From Trametes villosa (taxonomy: Eukaryota > Basidiomycota > Agaricomycetes > Polyporales > Polyporaceae): a stretch of 64,000 nucleotides of DNA. The translations under genes were made by a program, and so were the position numbers. The stretch lies in assembly GCA_002964805.2 (NCBI GenBank), contig PUDQ02000057.1, positions 124,001 to 188,000 of the forward strand. Direction: 5' to 3'. The notes below the pieces were generated by a model. That model did not search any database, had not been told where the DNA came from, and saw only the letters and a list, made by a program, of their open reading frames with translations. Of the stretch, positions 33,076 through 45,800 are shown in pieces (position 1 is the stretch's first letter; each line of letters starts with the position of its first letter).

Positions 33076-34755
33076 ATGTCCGGTTCCGCCTCAAACCCCG
33101 TCCGTACTCTCCCTTTCTTCGAAGCGTGGTGCTCACTCCACCCCTCTATAGATTAGGAGGAAGCTCGTCATCGTCGGCGATGGTCCGTGACCTTTTCCGA
33201 CCGCATTCACTCCTGCTTACCTCCTGCAACCATCCAGGCGCATGCGGAAAGACTTCCTTGCTTTGCTCATTCGCCCTCGGAGAGTTCCCCAAGGAATATG
33301 TCAGTCCAATCAACTCTCCTCGCGTCCGGTCTGCTCACCCTGTGCTCACAATCACTCTAGCAACCCAGTGAGTCTTCGGGTACAACGTACCACTCTGATC
33401 ACCGCCGCCTGACGCGTCGTGGCAGCCATCTTCGAGAACTATGTCGCGGAGATTCGGTTAGACGGCAAAGCCGTGCAGCTCGCACTATGGGATACTGCGT
33501 GAGTCCTCTCTTCCTATCAAGTTTTGCCAGCGCGTCGTCCGCCACCTCCCCCACCCCTCTCCCACCAATGTCCGGGTGCACTCCCGCCCAGAGTAGGGGA
33601 TTGCGTTCGAGCGGCGACTCGGACGTGATCTATTAATTCCCTCTCTCCGTCCCCTCCCGACTCCTTCAATCAAATTCGCCCGCCGGCTTCTCTTCGCTCC
33701 TGCTGCTCGTTCTCGTTCGCGGGGGCGTCCAGCAGGACAGAGAACGCTCCACCCTTATCGTAGGCCAACTCAGCGCGGAAGTTGCAGCGCTATGGAAGGC
33801 GTCCGAGCTGCCACCCTTGATTTGCACTTACGTCTGGTCCTGTCCGACGGTGCGCCGGCCGTAGTCAGCTCGGCAACCAGAACACCAAATCACCGCTGCG
33901 ACGAGTTCGCGCGCGTCAAGTTTATCACTCCGTGTCGCGCCTTCTGCTTATCCGACATTCGCTCTCGGCCCATGGCGAAGTTCCATGCCGGTAGCTCTGA
34001 GAAGTGCTATGACGTTTAGTGCTTTGTACGCTCATCGTGCACCTCGCGCATGTGGTGATGTCGCGACGGCGGCCACCAGCATTAGCCGTGTACCTTGCCG
34101 TAATTCACATCGGGTGTTGCTCCTGCGCGACTTTTCATATGCTTACCCGCCTCCGTTGATTTCCGCAGCGGTCAAGAAGAGTATGAGCGCCTAAGGCCAA
34201 TGTCGTACTCGAAGTCGCATGTCATCCTCATTGCCTTCGCCATCGATACACCAGACTCGCTCGACAACGTCGCTGCCAAGGTACGTTTGCCACGGGCGCG
34301 TCTGGCCCGGCCCCTGCTGAGCGGAGCGCACAGTGGATTGAGGAGGTCCGTTCGATCTGCGGCACCACGATTCCCGTCATCCTCGTAGGGTGCAAATCGG
34401 ATTTGCGGCCACCCCCCGGTACGTATACAGTCGTTGCCCCCGCCTTAGCCGCGCTGACACCTTTTCCCGCACAGGCTCGCCAAACTCGTCGCAGTACGTG
34501 TCGACAGAGCAGGCGGAGCGCGTGGCGCAGGCGATCGGCGCGCGGGCGTACAAGGAGTGCTCGGCGCTGAAGATCGAGGGCGTCGACGACGTGTTCGAGG
34601 CGGCGACGCGCGCGAGCATGCTCATGCGCGAGGGCGTCCCCGCGCACGCGGGGCACCAGCACGGCCGGCTTGGCGGGAGCATGGGCCACCGGCGCGCGGG
34701 CAGCAACGCCGACGAGGGCTGGGAGGACAAGGGACGGTGTTGCGTCATCTGCTAA
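33076..34755 (+). CDS. rho3: Rho-family small GTPase, Rho3-like
   Basis: Eight exons (33076-33099, 33152-33182, 33238-33299, 33361-33367, 33426-33498, 34169-34280, 34334-34418, 34475-34755) encode 224 residues. G1 is GDGACGKTS, the switch I region reads EYQPTIFENY, G3 is DTAGQEEYE, G4 is GCKSDLR, G5 lies in ECSALK, and the C-terminus CCVIC is a CaaX box for prenylation. QPTIFENY requires a 7-nt micro-exon (CAACCCA); without it the frame breaks. The intron splitting G3 is 670 nt, unusually long here. The Rho-specific insert and the basic tail (HGRLGGSMGHRRAGS) suit a membrane-attached switch. Rho3 proteins steer polarised growth and exocytosis in fungi; assignment to Rho3 rather than another Rho rests on the switch I flank and the C-terminus. 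Confidence 0.88.
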
Positions 34756-36834
34756 GTGCGCACGCCGAGGGGCGCAGGGCGGCGAGAGACACTGCACGGG
34801 GCGCGGCCGAGTGCGTGTTCCGTTCCCCTGTGGGTGCGCCCCGCGCTGACCGTGCACGTTTTGTGTACGTCTCCTCCTCACTCCTCCCCCGCCCGCGGCG
34901 CCGCCGTTTGCGGAACGCCGACGCTTCGTCCTGACCGATTATAACATAAACCATGCTTATGTCCTCTCCGCCGCTCGTCACGTACGCACGCATGCACGCA
35001 CGCCCACGCGCTCATTGTATTCTCCCGCATGCACCACCCGCCCGCCATCGCTACCCCGCATCGCCTTCGCCCCCGCCCCCGCCCCCGCACCTCGCATCGT
35101 ACGCCGCACACACCCCACGCTCGCTCGCCCAAACCCTTACGATCACTCCTGCTCCTGCTTCACGCGCACGTCGGACACTGGCTCGGAACGGACTTTACAC
35201 CACACATCCTCACATTCTGTCTTTTCTCATATATCGCTGCCCGCTTTGGACTTGTGTCTTTTGAATCTGAATCTATCACGCCCCTTTGCCCTCCCCTCCC
35301 CCTCCTCACCCTTCATCCCTCACCCCGAACTCCCGCACGCGCGCGCTGCTTCCTGCAGTACAGCCCCCACCCGCCCTCTCACCGCCGTCCATTGGATATC
35401 GTTCTGTGCTATACTGCCCAACATCTCCCACCTCACACCCTCGCCCCATCCCCTTTCCTACCTATCTACCTATCCGCCCATCCACGCGCCTCTCCCCAGG
35501 CCGTACCCGTACCCGCCCGCCCGCGCTATTGCCATCCCGTTTTCGCCCCCGCTCGCTCGCTCGCCTACGCGGGCTGATTCCTGGCTCCAAGTCCCGGTTT
35601 GTGTGACGGACCGTAGTTTGTAGTAGTCTTATATAGCTCGTCTCGCTTCATTCTCGTCGCGTTGGATCTTGCGGTTTGGCGTGCGAGCGCAGGGCTGTGG
35701 TCAGAGGTGAGTGCGTGGGCATGGATGTCCAGCGCGGAACGCTGTAACACGACCTAGTGCGTGCCCTCCATTTAAATTTATTTCGGCTGTGCTTTGAAGC
35801 GGAATGAGATGCTGACCATGGCGTTGCGCAGGTATGAATCACACGAGCGTGTGTGTGCATGCGCAACAGCATGCTCTTGCGAGTGATGAAGGTTGAAGGC
35901 GCGCATGAGCGGCGGTGTCGCAACGCACCGCCGGGGCAAGTCTCAGGAGCCGCGCTCTCCTTCGAAACCGTCGCGCGAGCGAGAGCTTGTACAGCCATCA
36001 CCTCGGGCAGTCATACTCGCGCACATCGCGCTACATCCCGCAGGATTTTGCTTGCGCTCACAGGTATTCTAGTCACTCTGCCCAGATCGCTGTTACCGTT
36101 GCGCGCTCGAAATGCTGCCATTCACGAGGTATTGGCGTCGTCGAGTGCGTGGTGAGTGGATCTGCGTTCTCTCTGATTGTTGATACTCGGCGCTGACCGC
36201 TCGGGCTCTATAGACATGCGGTTTACACTCCCCTGTACGCATGCGTGTGCTCCACGTCTGAAAAGGCGAGAATGATGTTTCGTCTCTTGCGATGGTTCAT
36301 GTCCAGCGCTGACCGCCGACGCGCTACAGACACGATAGGGATATTTTGATACGGACAGGTGGCTATTTACAGGATCACGAAGATGATCTATTCAAGCACG
36401 TAGTGGTATCCGGATATACAGGTCCGCACAGGCTGTGCTATCCAGGCCGGGGTGCTCACTCCCTCGCGTACGGCGCAATCGTAGCAGGTCTTGTTTGTGC
36501 AAAAAGCTGTAGTGAGCCCTTCTTTAGTCGCACTTGTTGCAGCATACCCATATCAAGAACGATGCTCACAGCGCGCGCAGTGATGAAACCACCCGTGTGC
36601 GTTCAGCGGTTATCGATATAGCCGTATTCCATGGATCGCAGGAGCTGTACGCCATTATGTTCCCAGCGTACTGGTCACGTCTGACTTCTTCGAACACGTG
36701 GTGGTTGAAGGCGATGCTGTACAAGGTTCCTTCATAAGGGCTCGAGGTCCTCGCGGCTTGAGTGCGCTACAGCCTTGCTCTCTCCCCGTCACCACCCTCT
36801 CACCAGCCTATCTGCACACCAGAGATCGCGCGAT
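34756..36834. other. Long intergenic region with pyrimidine-rich tract
   Basis: No gene. From about 35,000 to 35,580 the plus strand is very rich in C and T with few G, including three CCCCCG units near 35,069-35,087. The rest shows no recognisable feature. Confidence 0.6.
34990..35580. repeat. Low-complexity C/T-rich tract
   Basis: Skewed pyrimidine-rich sequence of about 590 nt. Long open frames across it (up to about 200 codons in two frames) are low-complexity Pro/Ser/Arg and are artefacts of the skew. Confidence 0.6.
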
Positions 36835-39744
36835 ATGTCAGAGGAGTGTGCTTGGGATGTCTACTCGAAGGCGCTCTTTCCTCAAGGCCATGGGTACCCT
36901 CTGTGGGCGCCTGATGTCGAGCCAAGTCTAGGATGGGAAGTGGAGATCGCGGACGTAGGGTGGCTTAGAACGGGCGAGTTCCAGCACCTGGTACGGTGCA
37001 GGAGTCCTCAGACTCCAGGGGAGGGGCGGGTGCTCCCTGACGGCTACGAGCGGTTCGATCCCCCTAACATTATTATCAGCGGGCCCCGGGAGAAGATCAC
37101 CCAGCCCGTGCTCTACAGTCGGTCGATCAAGAGCGTCAACATTTCTGGCGGTGTATCGGCCAGTATGTGAGTGTTGTCCTGTCTCGACGTACCCCGATGT
37201 GTGTTGATCGCTGCCAGTCCGCTACTCCCGTCCACCCCAGGCGGTAACATCAGCTTCCAATGCACGGACGACCAGGGCGCGCTCCTGCTGCTCAGCTCCA
37301 AGGGCGAGGAGACGTTCATCTCCTCCAAGCGGCACATCGTGAACTACATACGCACGCACCTCGACAACTGGGTCAAGCTCGCGAACGAGACGTACGGCCT
37401 CGAGAAGGAGCGCGAGGACTTTTACTTCGTCTGCGGCGTGACGAAGACGCGCCGCTGGGGCGTCGCCGCGTTCCGGGGCGAGCGCCGCGGCATGGACGCC
37501 AGCGTCTCGTGCGACTTCGGGGCGCTGGGCTCTGCGGACATCTCGCTGAGCTTCTCCGACGCGAACACGCCGCTTTGCTGGCACAGGACAGGCCCGCCGC
37601 GCGCAGGCCGCAGTCCCCGACAGAGCATCGCCTCCGCGCCGCCGGTTCCGTACTTACCGTCCGGCAGCCCTACTTCCCAGCGCTCGTTTCAGACGGGGTC
37701 CTCCTCGTCGGTGTCGACCTACGAAACGGCCCCCAGGGTGTCTTCAAGCTCACTGCCGGCGTTCGGCACACAGTACGCCCCTAGCGTGCAGACCCCGTCA
37801 GGCACGCAGGTGGCGCCTGATCCCCTGGACAGGGCGGACCAGTGCATATTCTTCCACTACTACAAGGCGAAGCGTAAATTTTGGATCTTTCCCCAGCGTA
37901 TCGAGGCCGGGGCGGGCCCGCATGAGCTGCCGCCGAGGGAAGACGATACAGTCGCAGGTGAGGGCGTGCAAGCACCGGGCTACGACTCTGATGGCTCTGT
38001 GGAGTTCCATATGCCCACGGCTGAGGGAAAGGTGCGCACTGCCTAACAACGACGTAATGCGCATATTTACCGAGTGGCGTAGCCCTATGATCCTGTGAAT
38101 GCGGTCTTGGACTACATTTTGGCGGTGCGGAACATTGCCTTTCGCGTCCTCACAAATCAGCAACTAATCGGGCCTGTGTACAGAACTCCGAGGCGAAGCT
38201 TGCAATCGCCTCTGATCTGGATCTCTACGCATTGTTCAAGGTGAGCTAGCACTACATCCACTGAGGTGGCATATTCGCTGACAAGGACTGCGTAGGAAAA
38301 CTTCCCGGACGACGTCTCCGCAGGACTAGCGGAGCTCAAACCCGTCGTGGAGGTAGATGAGAACGACGGTTGGAGCACCTCTTGCTTTGGGCTCCACTCA
38401 TGCTGACAAGCCTATCGCAGTGGGCACTTTGTCCGTAGATTACGCGTACAATCGCAAGCGTCCCGGAGAAGAGGATCCTGAAGGAACTCCGAGCAGGAAG
38501 CGAGCGACATCTACTGGCGACGCGCCAGACAGCGGAGATACGCCGGAAGGCATGGATGTCGATGCTCAGCGTACGTAGTGTACAAGCTATGTCCACTACG
38601 ACCTTTACCATAACCAGAAACAGCGGATATATTTTCAGGCATTGCTCCAGACAGCATTGCACCCAATCCGCCGCCAGCGCCGCAAGGATCCCCGGATCCG
38701 GGCAAGGCTAAGGAGGTGCCACGACACGTCATCGGCGACCCTACGACGCACGACGGCTCAATAACTGCGCTGGCCTACTCTGCTGACGGCCAGTACCTCG
38801 CGAGCGGGGCGGAAGATACCTGCATCATCGTGTGGTACGCGCGCGACGGCGCTGTGAAACGCAAGCTCGCGGCGCACGACGACACAATCTCAGCACTCGC
38901 GTTCTCACCCAATAATGTCTACCTTGCTTCCTCATCCGACTACGGGCCGATTAAGCTCTGGAACATCGACGCGCTGGACCAGCCGCCGCTGGAAGTGGAC
39001 CCGGGCGTGTTCGTCCGCTCTCTGGCGTTCACCCCCGACGGGTCGAAGCTGCTTGGCGGCGCGAGCAACGGCGCCTTCCTCGTATGGAACGTGGGCAACC
39101 TCCAGCGCGTCGACATCACCCAGCACGCCGCCGTCGTCACCTTCATCGTCTTCTCCCCCGACGGATCCATGATGGCGACGGGCGGCACGGAGAGCACCTG
39201 CCGCATCTGGGAGGTCGCCGACATCGACAGCGGCACGCCGAAGAAGGTGCTCGTCGGCCACAAGGGCATGGTCTCCTCCGCGTCGTTCGCGCCCGACGGG
39301 CGGCGCATCATCACCGGCTCGGACGACGCGAGCTGCTGCATCTGGAGCACGGAGAGCGGGCTCGTGCTCGTGAACCTGCACGAGCACACCGGGCCCGTCT
39401 GGTCCGTCGCGTTCTCGCCCGACGGGCAGCGCGTCGTGTCCGGCTCGTCGGACTCGACGGTGAAGGTGTGCGACGCGTGGACGGGCGAGCGCCTCCTCTC
39501 GCTCGACGCGCACGACAACATGATCAACAGCGTCGCGTACTCGCCCGACGGCCGCTACATCGCGTCTGCGTCGTCGGACAACACCGTCCGGCTGTGGAAC
39601 GCCGAGGACGGCGGGCTCGTGCGGACGTACAACGAACACAGCGACAACGTCACGTCGGTGCGCTTCTCGCCCGACGGCTCGACCCTTGCGTCCGGCGCGC
39701 ACGACGGGACGGTGTATATCAGGCAACTGGGGGTGGCTGCGTAG
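36835..39744 (+). CDS. GHGYPLW-domain/WD40-repeat fusion protein 1
   Basis: Seven exons: 36835-37166, 37218-38031, 38083-38124, 38184-38240, 38296-38368, 38421-38570 and 38618-39744; 864 residues. The N-terminal third (residues 1 to about 250) contains YSKALFPQGHGYPLW, VGWLRTGEF, GALLLLSSKGEE, HIVNYIRTHLDNW and VCGVTKTRRWG. This pattern is known to me from agaricomycete proteins of unknown function. A Ser/Pro-rich linker and a short conserved module (PYDPVNAVLDYILA, LAIASDLDLYALFK, LAELKPVVEVDEND) follow. The C-terminal about 330 residues hold eight WD40 repeats (for example ITALAYSADGQYLASG, VWSVAFSPDGQRVVSG), probably a beta-propeller binding platform. Repeat six ends in KVCD where Trp is expected. 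The second copy at 42.9 kb has the same exon plan. Confidence 0.85.
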
Positions 39745-40096
39745 AGTGCCTCACCTTGGGATGGACTCCTCTCACATTGGACACTGGATACTGTTCTCGA
39801 TGCTGCACCGCTAATCGTCTCAAACATCATGTCTCCGCACAATCGCTGTGGTGTCTTGCTCTTCGCTTCGCTTTGGAATCTTCATGGACTACTATCTTGG
39901 ATATTACGGACGTCGGGCTGGGAACACTGGCTTCGTGCGTTTCACATCCTAGGATTTTATTAAGAAAAGCCGAAGTGCGAAGGACACAAACGACATGACA
40001 GCAATATCAACCGGCTCCCTGACATCTCATGACAACGTTACAATCACTCGGACCTGCGATGTTGCCGACTAAGGCCAGACGTGCGTAGGGATATCC
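39745..40096. other. Convergent 3' flanks
   Basis: No gene between the stop codons of fusion gene 1 and F-box-like gene 7. Confidence 0.6.
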
Positions 40097-41684
40097 TCAT
40101 GGGATATCCTGCAATCCTAGGGTCCTGTCCACCGATGTCATATCCTCGGCACGCACAAGCGCGCGCCCGGCGGCAGCGCTGAGCTCCTCCAACGAGAGAC
40201 CGGCGGCACCCTTGCGTTTGATGGTCCAGTACGAGGCCTCGGAACCCTTGACGTCCAGAGCGACGTGCTGCAAGGTCGAGCTAGCCTCTAAGAACAAGCG
40301 GACGATATCCTCGTGGCGTGTTCGCCCGAACGTACTCGAGATCATCTCGTGCCGGGTTGCACCGTCCGGCTTGCGGGCTTTGACCTTGACAGCCGGCTTG
40401 GGCTCCTCCTCACCTTCAGGAGTGTCGTGGAGGCGGAGTAAGAGAAACTTCACTGGGTGGCTGCGAAGGAGGGAGGCCAGGTTCGACTGGCCCCGGGGGT
40501 TTCAGCACAACATTCCAGGCATGTGTAGACGTTGAAGCATCACTCACCAGTAATTTGTCTGCTTTTCCTTTGACTGCGCTTGTTCGTATGTCCAACAACA
40601 GGTGGGTAATCGATCCGTCTTCCGAGGGGAGCAACTCGGACATCTTCTCCGGATGAAGATCAAGGCCGTACGGGTACCCGACATGAAGCACGGCGTGGGA
40701 AGGGCGCGCTTCCGAGAGCACCGAGCGGAGTCCCTCCAGGGATGTCGCAGCCTCAGTGCCGATCTCGTCCACCTCAACGACCTTCGCGCGCGGAGCCGCG
40801 CCGAGGGCGTACAGCGCGTCGACGGAGCCACACAAGCGGTCGAGGGTACCCCACGGACTTCCGTCAGCAGCGGCTGCATTCGACTCCTGGCGCGTGTACT
40901 CGAGTTCGAGTTCCGCGGGGTCGCTGATCTCGAGATACCGCAGGCCCGGGAAGGCCTTCTGGAGCGCGGCCCTGTCGAAACCTAAGGACCTGCGCAGGGC
41001 GAGCGCTCGAACGCGGGGGAACTGTACCGTCGCGTCCCCGAGCTCGACGTACCAGCCGCTCAGCTTCTCCAGAGTGTCGGCGTAGCGCTTCACCATCGGG
41101 ATGAGAAAGTCGGGTTCGCATATCTCCTCGCAGTAGCAGTGCAGGTCGATTTCCATCAGGGAGGACTTGGAGCCGTCTAGGATGGAGCCGGTGAGCTCCC
41201 CGACGGAGTGAAGCTGGAGGCGGCGGAGGCGCTCTAGAGAGATGATGGCCTTCGCGAGGCGCTTTTCGCGCTCCAGCAGCTCTTCGCACGAGTCAATGCT
41301 GAGGTCTTCGAGGTTGGTCGCCTGTTGTAGCACCTTGAGAAGCATGGCCAAGGTTTCCTTCGTCGGGGCGGAGCTGGAGCAGCTGCTGCCCGCGTCGGAG
41401 CCGTCCTCGAAATCGTCGTCCATGTCAGGCTCGATCCGGATCTTGATATAGAGCCGTCGGAGGTGATGTGCGCGGGCAGGAAGGTCGCGGAGAACGAACG
41501 CGCACAGCGAGTGAAGTTGGCTCGCACTTTTCACTGTCGCTCCGCGGGATAGCAGTACCTTGATACCTGACACTTGTAGAGCTTTGCAGCATCGCATCAA
41601 GGCAGCTACGTCAGCTTGTCGTGGTACATGGTGAAGCAGCTCGAGCAGGATGTCGTGGCCGAGACGAGGGGAGGTGAGGGCCAT
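40097..41684 (-). CDS. F-box-like/leucine-rich protein, gene 7 (group II)
   Basis: Minus-strand exons 41684-40548 and 40486-40097 encode 508 residues. The F-box-like start is RLGHDILLELLHHVPRQADV with RCCKALQVSGIKVLL. Leucine-rich blocks include LEDLSIDSCEELLEREKRL, LERLRRLQLHSVGELTG, FPRVRALALRRSLGF and FPGLRYLEISDP. The last intron sits after ADKLL, the family position, and exon 2 begins SNLASLLRSHPVKFLLLRLH. The C-terminal signature is altered: GRALVRAEDMTS replaces the EGMEW ending and the acidic tail is absent, so this is the most divergent group II member. It lies between the two WD40 fusion genes on the opposite strand. Confidence 0.84.
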
Positions 41685-42884
41685 TGGATGGGTTTTTCGC
41701 GTGTCCGAGCGCGTTGGTGCAATGCTTTGCTCTTCAGTGAGTTCCTGTGTTGTTCGCCTTTTTGAATACGCGCTTTTCTGACGAAAGACGCGTCGAGGTC
41801 GCCGTATACGTGTATGGTGGAGTCGACGAGGTGCTTCCCTGGCCGCAAAGTCTGTAGAGCAGGTTTACTCGCCTGTAGATGTAAAATTGATGAATCGCCC
41901 ACCTCCTAGAATGTGATAGGGCTCTTAAGCGATGTTCAGATAGCAGGTATTGACATCGAGTAGGAAAGCAGAGAAAGGTGAATACTTGTGAGTTGTGCGA
42001 CGTGCCAGTCTCGCGTCTGTAGTTCGTACGTAAAGGCGCTTACGAGCCAGAACGTTCGCTCCCGGTCTACTACACAAGAGGAGTTATTCTCATTCATTAA
42101 AACCTCTGCCATCGTTGCTTACTGCGGGAGAAAGTTGAGACGTAGAGTGTCCCAGGCCCGTGCTCAGGTTGGAGTAGGTGCCAGTTGGGCGTCGATATGA
42201 GCGACATTAGCAGGATTCGAACCGGCGTTCTCCGAGGCGTGGACGAGTCGGTGGTAAATTCCGCCCTGCCCTAAGCAAGTACTCGCTCCGAGGAAATCAT
42301 GCGAGGAGCCTGAGCGTACTGGGTACTCGTCTACCACTTCGAGCCCGGGAGGTAGGTACCAACCGTTTTGCATGTAGCATTCCGGAGAGTTCTGGAGTCG
42401 ACGAGGGTGAGCCAGAAGTTCAGTACTGCTTCCGAAGCACTCATGAGCGCCTCATATCAAACACTGACGCTCGAAACGGTACCTGCAGCTTGACCCGGAG
42501 CTCGCAGTGGAAAGCACATATGAGAAGGTACTGTGTTGCGTTTATCGAGCTCTCAACGGACGACCCCTGTTGTATGTGGTATTGGTGCGCGCCTACAACT
42601 GACCGAAACCGAGGAGTATAGCGCCTATTATATACCAGGAATGCCGCTACTCTTCGAAACCTTGAATTCGCGTCTATCGATCTCCTCACGCTGATACACA
42701 GCATGCGGAACGATCCTTCGTGCGAACAGCACGGCCTTGCTCCTCATCTGCGCTCTATCTGGACAGCTGACCTGTGTACTCCTTGCATATATCTGTCTGG
42801 CGACTACGGGCTGGGCGGTGGCGTTTCCTCGTCCTCCTTCTCTCTGGCCCATCTCGCCGCGCTGCCTGGGCATCGGCCTCCATC
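41685..42884. other. Intergenic between gene 7 and fusion gene 2
   Basis: No gene could be supported. A T-loop-like GGTTCGAATCC occurs on the minus strand near 42,215 but no cloverleaf forms. Confidence 0.55.
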
Positions 42885-45800
42885 ATGCCACCCACGCCAC
42901 ACCACATCCGAGAGGTATACAGTGACCGGCTGTTTACCACTGGGCACGGCTATCCCATCTGGGATGGCGACCCCGAAGACGACCAACACGAGATCGAAGT
43001 GGGGACAGTCGGTCGCTTCCTGGACGGCAAATTCTGGCTCTTGTTCAACACGATGAAGCCCGAGGATGACCCCTACCAGAAATTTGGTGTGCCGCAGGAC
43101 TTCAAGGTACTGCAGATACCAGAACTCCAGGATCCATACGCGTACATCAAGTATCCCGCCGTCGGCACCGCAGAAGTCCTGAAAGTTCACGCTGAAGCTA
43201 GCGCAACCGCTGGCGTGCCAGGGTACGTTTCCGGATGTCCTCTCCCCCACGATCTAGTGCTAAATGGTAGTGCATGGAAGTCTCGAAAACCTGGGCTCCG
43301 CCGGGGCAGGGTTCAAGTTCAACACCAAGAGCAAATCCGGGGCCTTCCTCCTGCTCGACGTCCCGGCCTATAAAACTCGAATTGCACAGAAACGTCGCAT
43401 AGTCAACTACGCACGTCAGCACTTCGATAACTGGCTCGCCTTTGCCAACCACAAGTTAGAGCTTGATCTCAAGGCTCCCGACATCTTCTTCGTGAGTGGC
43501 ACGACCAAGACGACGCGCTGGGCCTGCAGTGTGTTCGAGGGGAGCAGCCGAAACAGGGAAGGCTTCCTGAACGCTCAGCTCGGCGGTCTCGGCGACGTCA
43601 ACATATCGTTATCGCTCAGTACTGAAGAAGCGGTGCGGAAGCAATGCAACTATGGCCCCACAAGCCTCGGTCCCCCGGGGCGCGCGGCCAAATTCCCAGC
43701 TGAGACGGCCGACGATAACATAGTGGCGCGCCTCCCGCGTAACCAATGTGTGTTCATCAACTACTACAAGATCAGGCTGCGGATTCCTTGGGTTGGTCAC
43801 TTCTTTGAAGCTGGAGCCGGGCCACACGAGCTGCCTGACACCGAAGATCCAAACGACTCGAGCCACAACGATCCTGTCCAGGCAGGTTATCCATCGTCCG
43901 AGGGCGGTTCCGAACAGTCGATCTCAAACGTAGTAAGTATATCGCTTCTGCTTCTGTCGGCTCTCTCACACCTCGCACAACATCACTCACCTCATATCCC
44001 ATTCCTAGCCATACGATCCTGTCGAGTTCCTCCTGGACTATATCCTTGCTGTGAGCTGGAATCACTTTGACCTCATCGCATCTCGTTCTAATGTAGTCCG
44101 CAGCACTCTGACGCTGCCATCGCCATCGCATGCGATACGGACCTATATGCGTTGTTTCATGTACGTGCACGATATTTTTCGGCTCTAGTAGTAAGACTCA
44201 GAGGGCGTCGCTGCAGGGACAGGAATTTCCATATGATATACCGGCCGCTCTCGAAGCGCTTCAGCCCACAGTCGACGTTGATGAGGATGGAGGTAACTTG
44301 GTGCATTTGTCTGGCGATCACTCCGTTCGCTAACTTTTTTCGACGCCGCGATCTCATAGCCGGCACAATCGATGTCAGCCACAGAGTGCTCCTAGAGATT
44401 GAAGCGGCCGAGGCACAGTCTGCAGCTCCTGCCCCTGTAAGCGAGGGTATCCCTCAACTCGGTCAGTATTCGCGGAAGACTCATGCTTTATGCGCCCAGA
44501 CCGCTGACACGTAGTCTCTCGGTAGAAGCGGGTCCAGAGCCGTCTGTGGAGGCCACCGACAGCGCCGCTCAGCAGGTGCCTGAAGAGGAAGCTCCGCCAG
44601 ATGTTCAGCCCGCCATTCAAGAGGAGGCACCGGTACTCCCTCGGCAGGAAGTGCCGGACGAACCTGCGCCAGAGCCACAAATAGAACCCGAACCGTTCGC
44701 GGAAGCAGCAGTCAGCGAACTGGGCTCGGTCTCTAGGTTCAATCCCTTCAATGCTCCCTCGCCCACGCCTGAGGGAGAGGACGACGACGAGTTCGAGGGG
44801 CTTACCGAGGAAGAAGCTCGCCTGAGGAGGGAGCAGAAGCAGCCCGCCCTTCAGTGGGCACCCGCTGCCGCCGGCCACACGGGCGCGGTCACGGCACTCA
44901 CCTACTCCCATGACAGCAAGATGGTCGCGACCGGCTCGGACGACACGTCCATCGTCATCTGGGACGCCTCTAACCAGACCATCATCCGCAAGTGGGACGC
45001 GCACACCGACGTAGTGTGGGCGCTCGCCTTCTCTCCCGACGACCAGCGTCTCGCGTCGGCCGGCGCGGACAGCAACGTCATGGTCTGGTCCGTCGAGACC
45101 GGCGAGTGCCTCGCGACCATGCACGGGCACGAGGAGACGATCCACGCGATGGCGTGGTCCGAGGACGGGAAGTGGATCGCGTCGGGTTCAGACGACATGA
45201 GCGTGCGCCTCTGGGACGCGGAGACGTTCGAGCAGAAGAGCGTGTTCGAGGGCCACGAGGCGATGGTCACCTTCGTGCGCTTCTCGCCCGACAACCGCTG
45301 GCTCGCGTCCGGCGGCGCGGACTACTGCGGGCGCATCTGGGACGTCGCGGGCGGCCGCCCGCACGCGGTGCTGCGCGGGCACAAGGGCATGGTCTGGCAC
45401 GCGGACTTCGACGCGGAGAGCCGGCGGATCGTGACGTGCTCGGACGACGCGAGCGCGCGCGTGTGGAACGTCGAGACGGGCGAGATGCTCGTCGCGATCC
45501 ACGAGCACCAGGGCCCGGTGTGGAACGTCGCGTTCAGCAAGGACGGCACGCGCGTGCTCACCGCGTCGAGCGACTCCACGATGAAGCTCTGCGACTCGTT
45601 CACGGGCGAGCGCAAGGTCGCGTTCTCCGGCCACGAGAGCATGATCAACACCGCGGTGCTCTCGCCCGACGGCAAGTACGTCGCGTCGGCGTCCTCCGAC
45701 GACACCGTGCGCCTGTGGCGCATTGCCGACGGGACGTCCCTCGCGACCTTCAACGAACACGACGATAAGGTGACGCTCGTCATGTTCAGTCCCGACGGAG

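Noticed and set aside
35000..35620. Overlapping 180-200-codon Pro/Ser-rich frames
   Set aside because: Caused by the pyrimidine-rich tract, which keeps several frames open at once.
38932..39726. 264-codon minus-strand frame in the WD40 region
   Set aside because: Mirror of GC-rich WD40 codons; Arg/Asp/Val-rich, no domain.
42200..42300. tRNA-like B-box on the minus strand
   Set aside because: The T-arm has a mismatch and no matching acceptor or anticodon arm was found; at best a decayed fragment.
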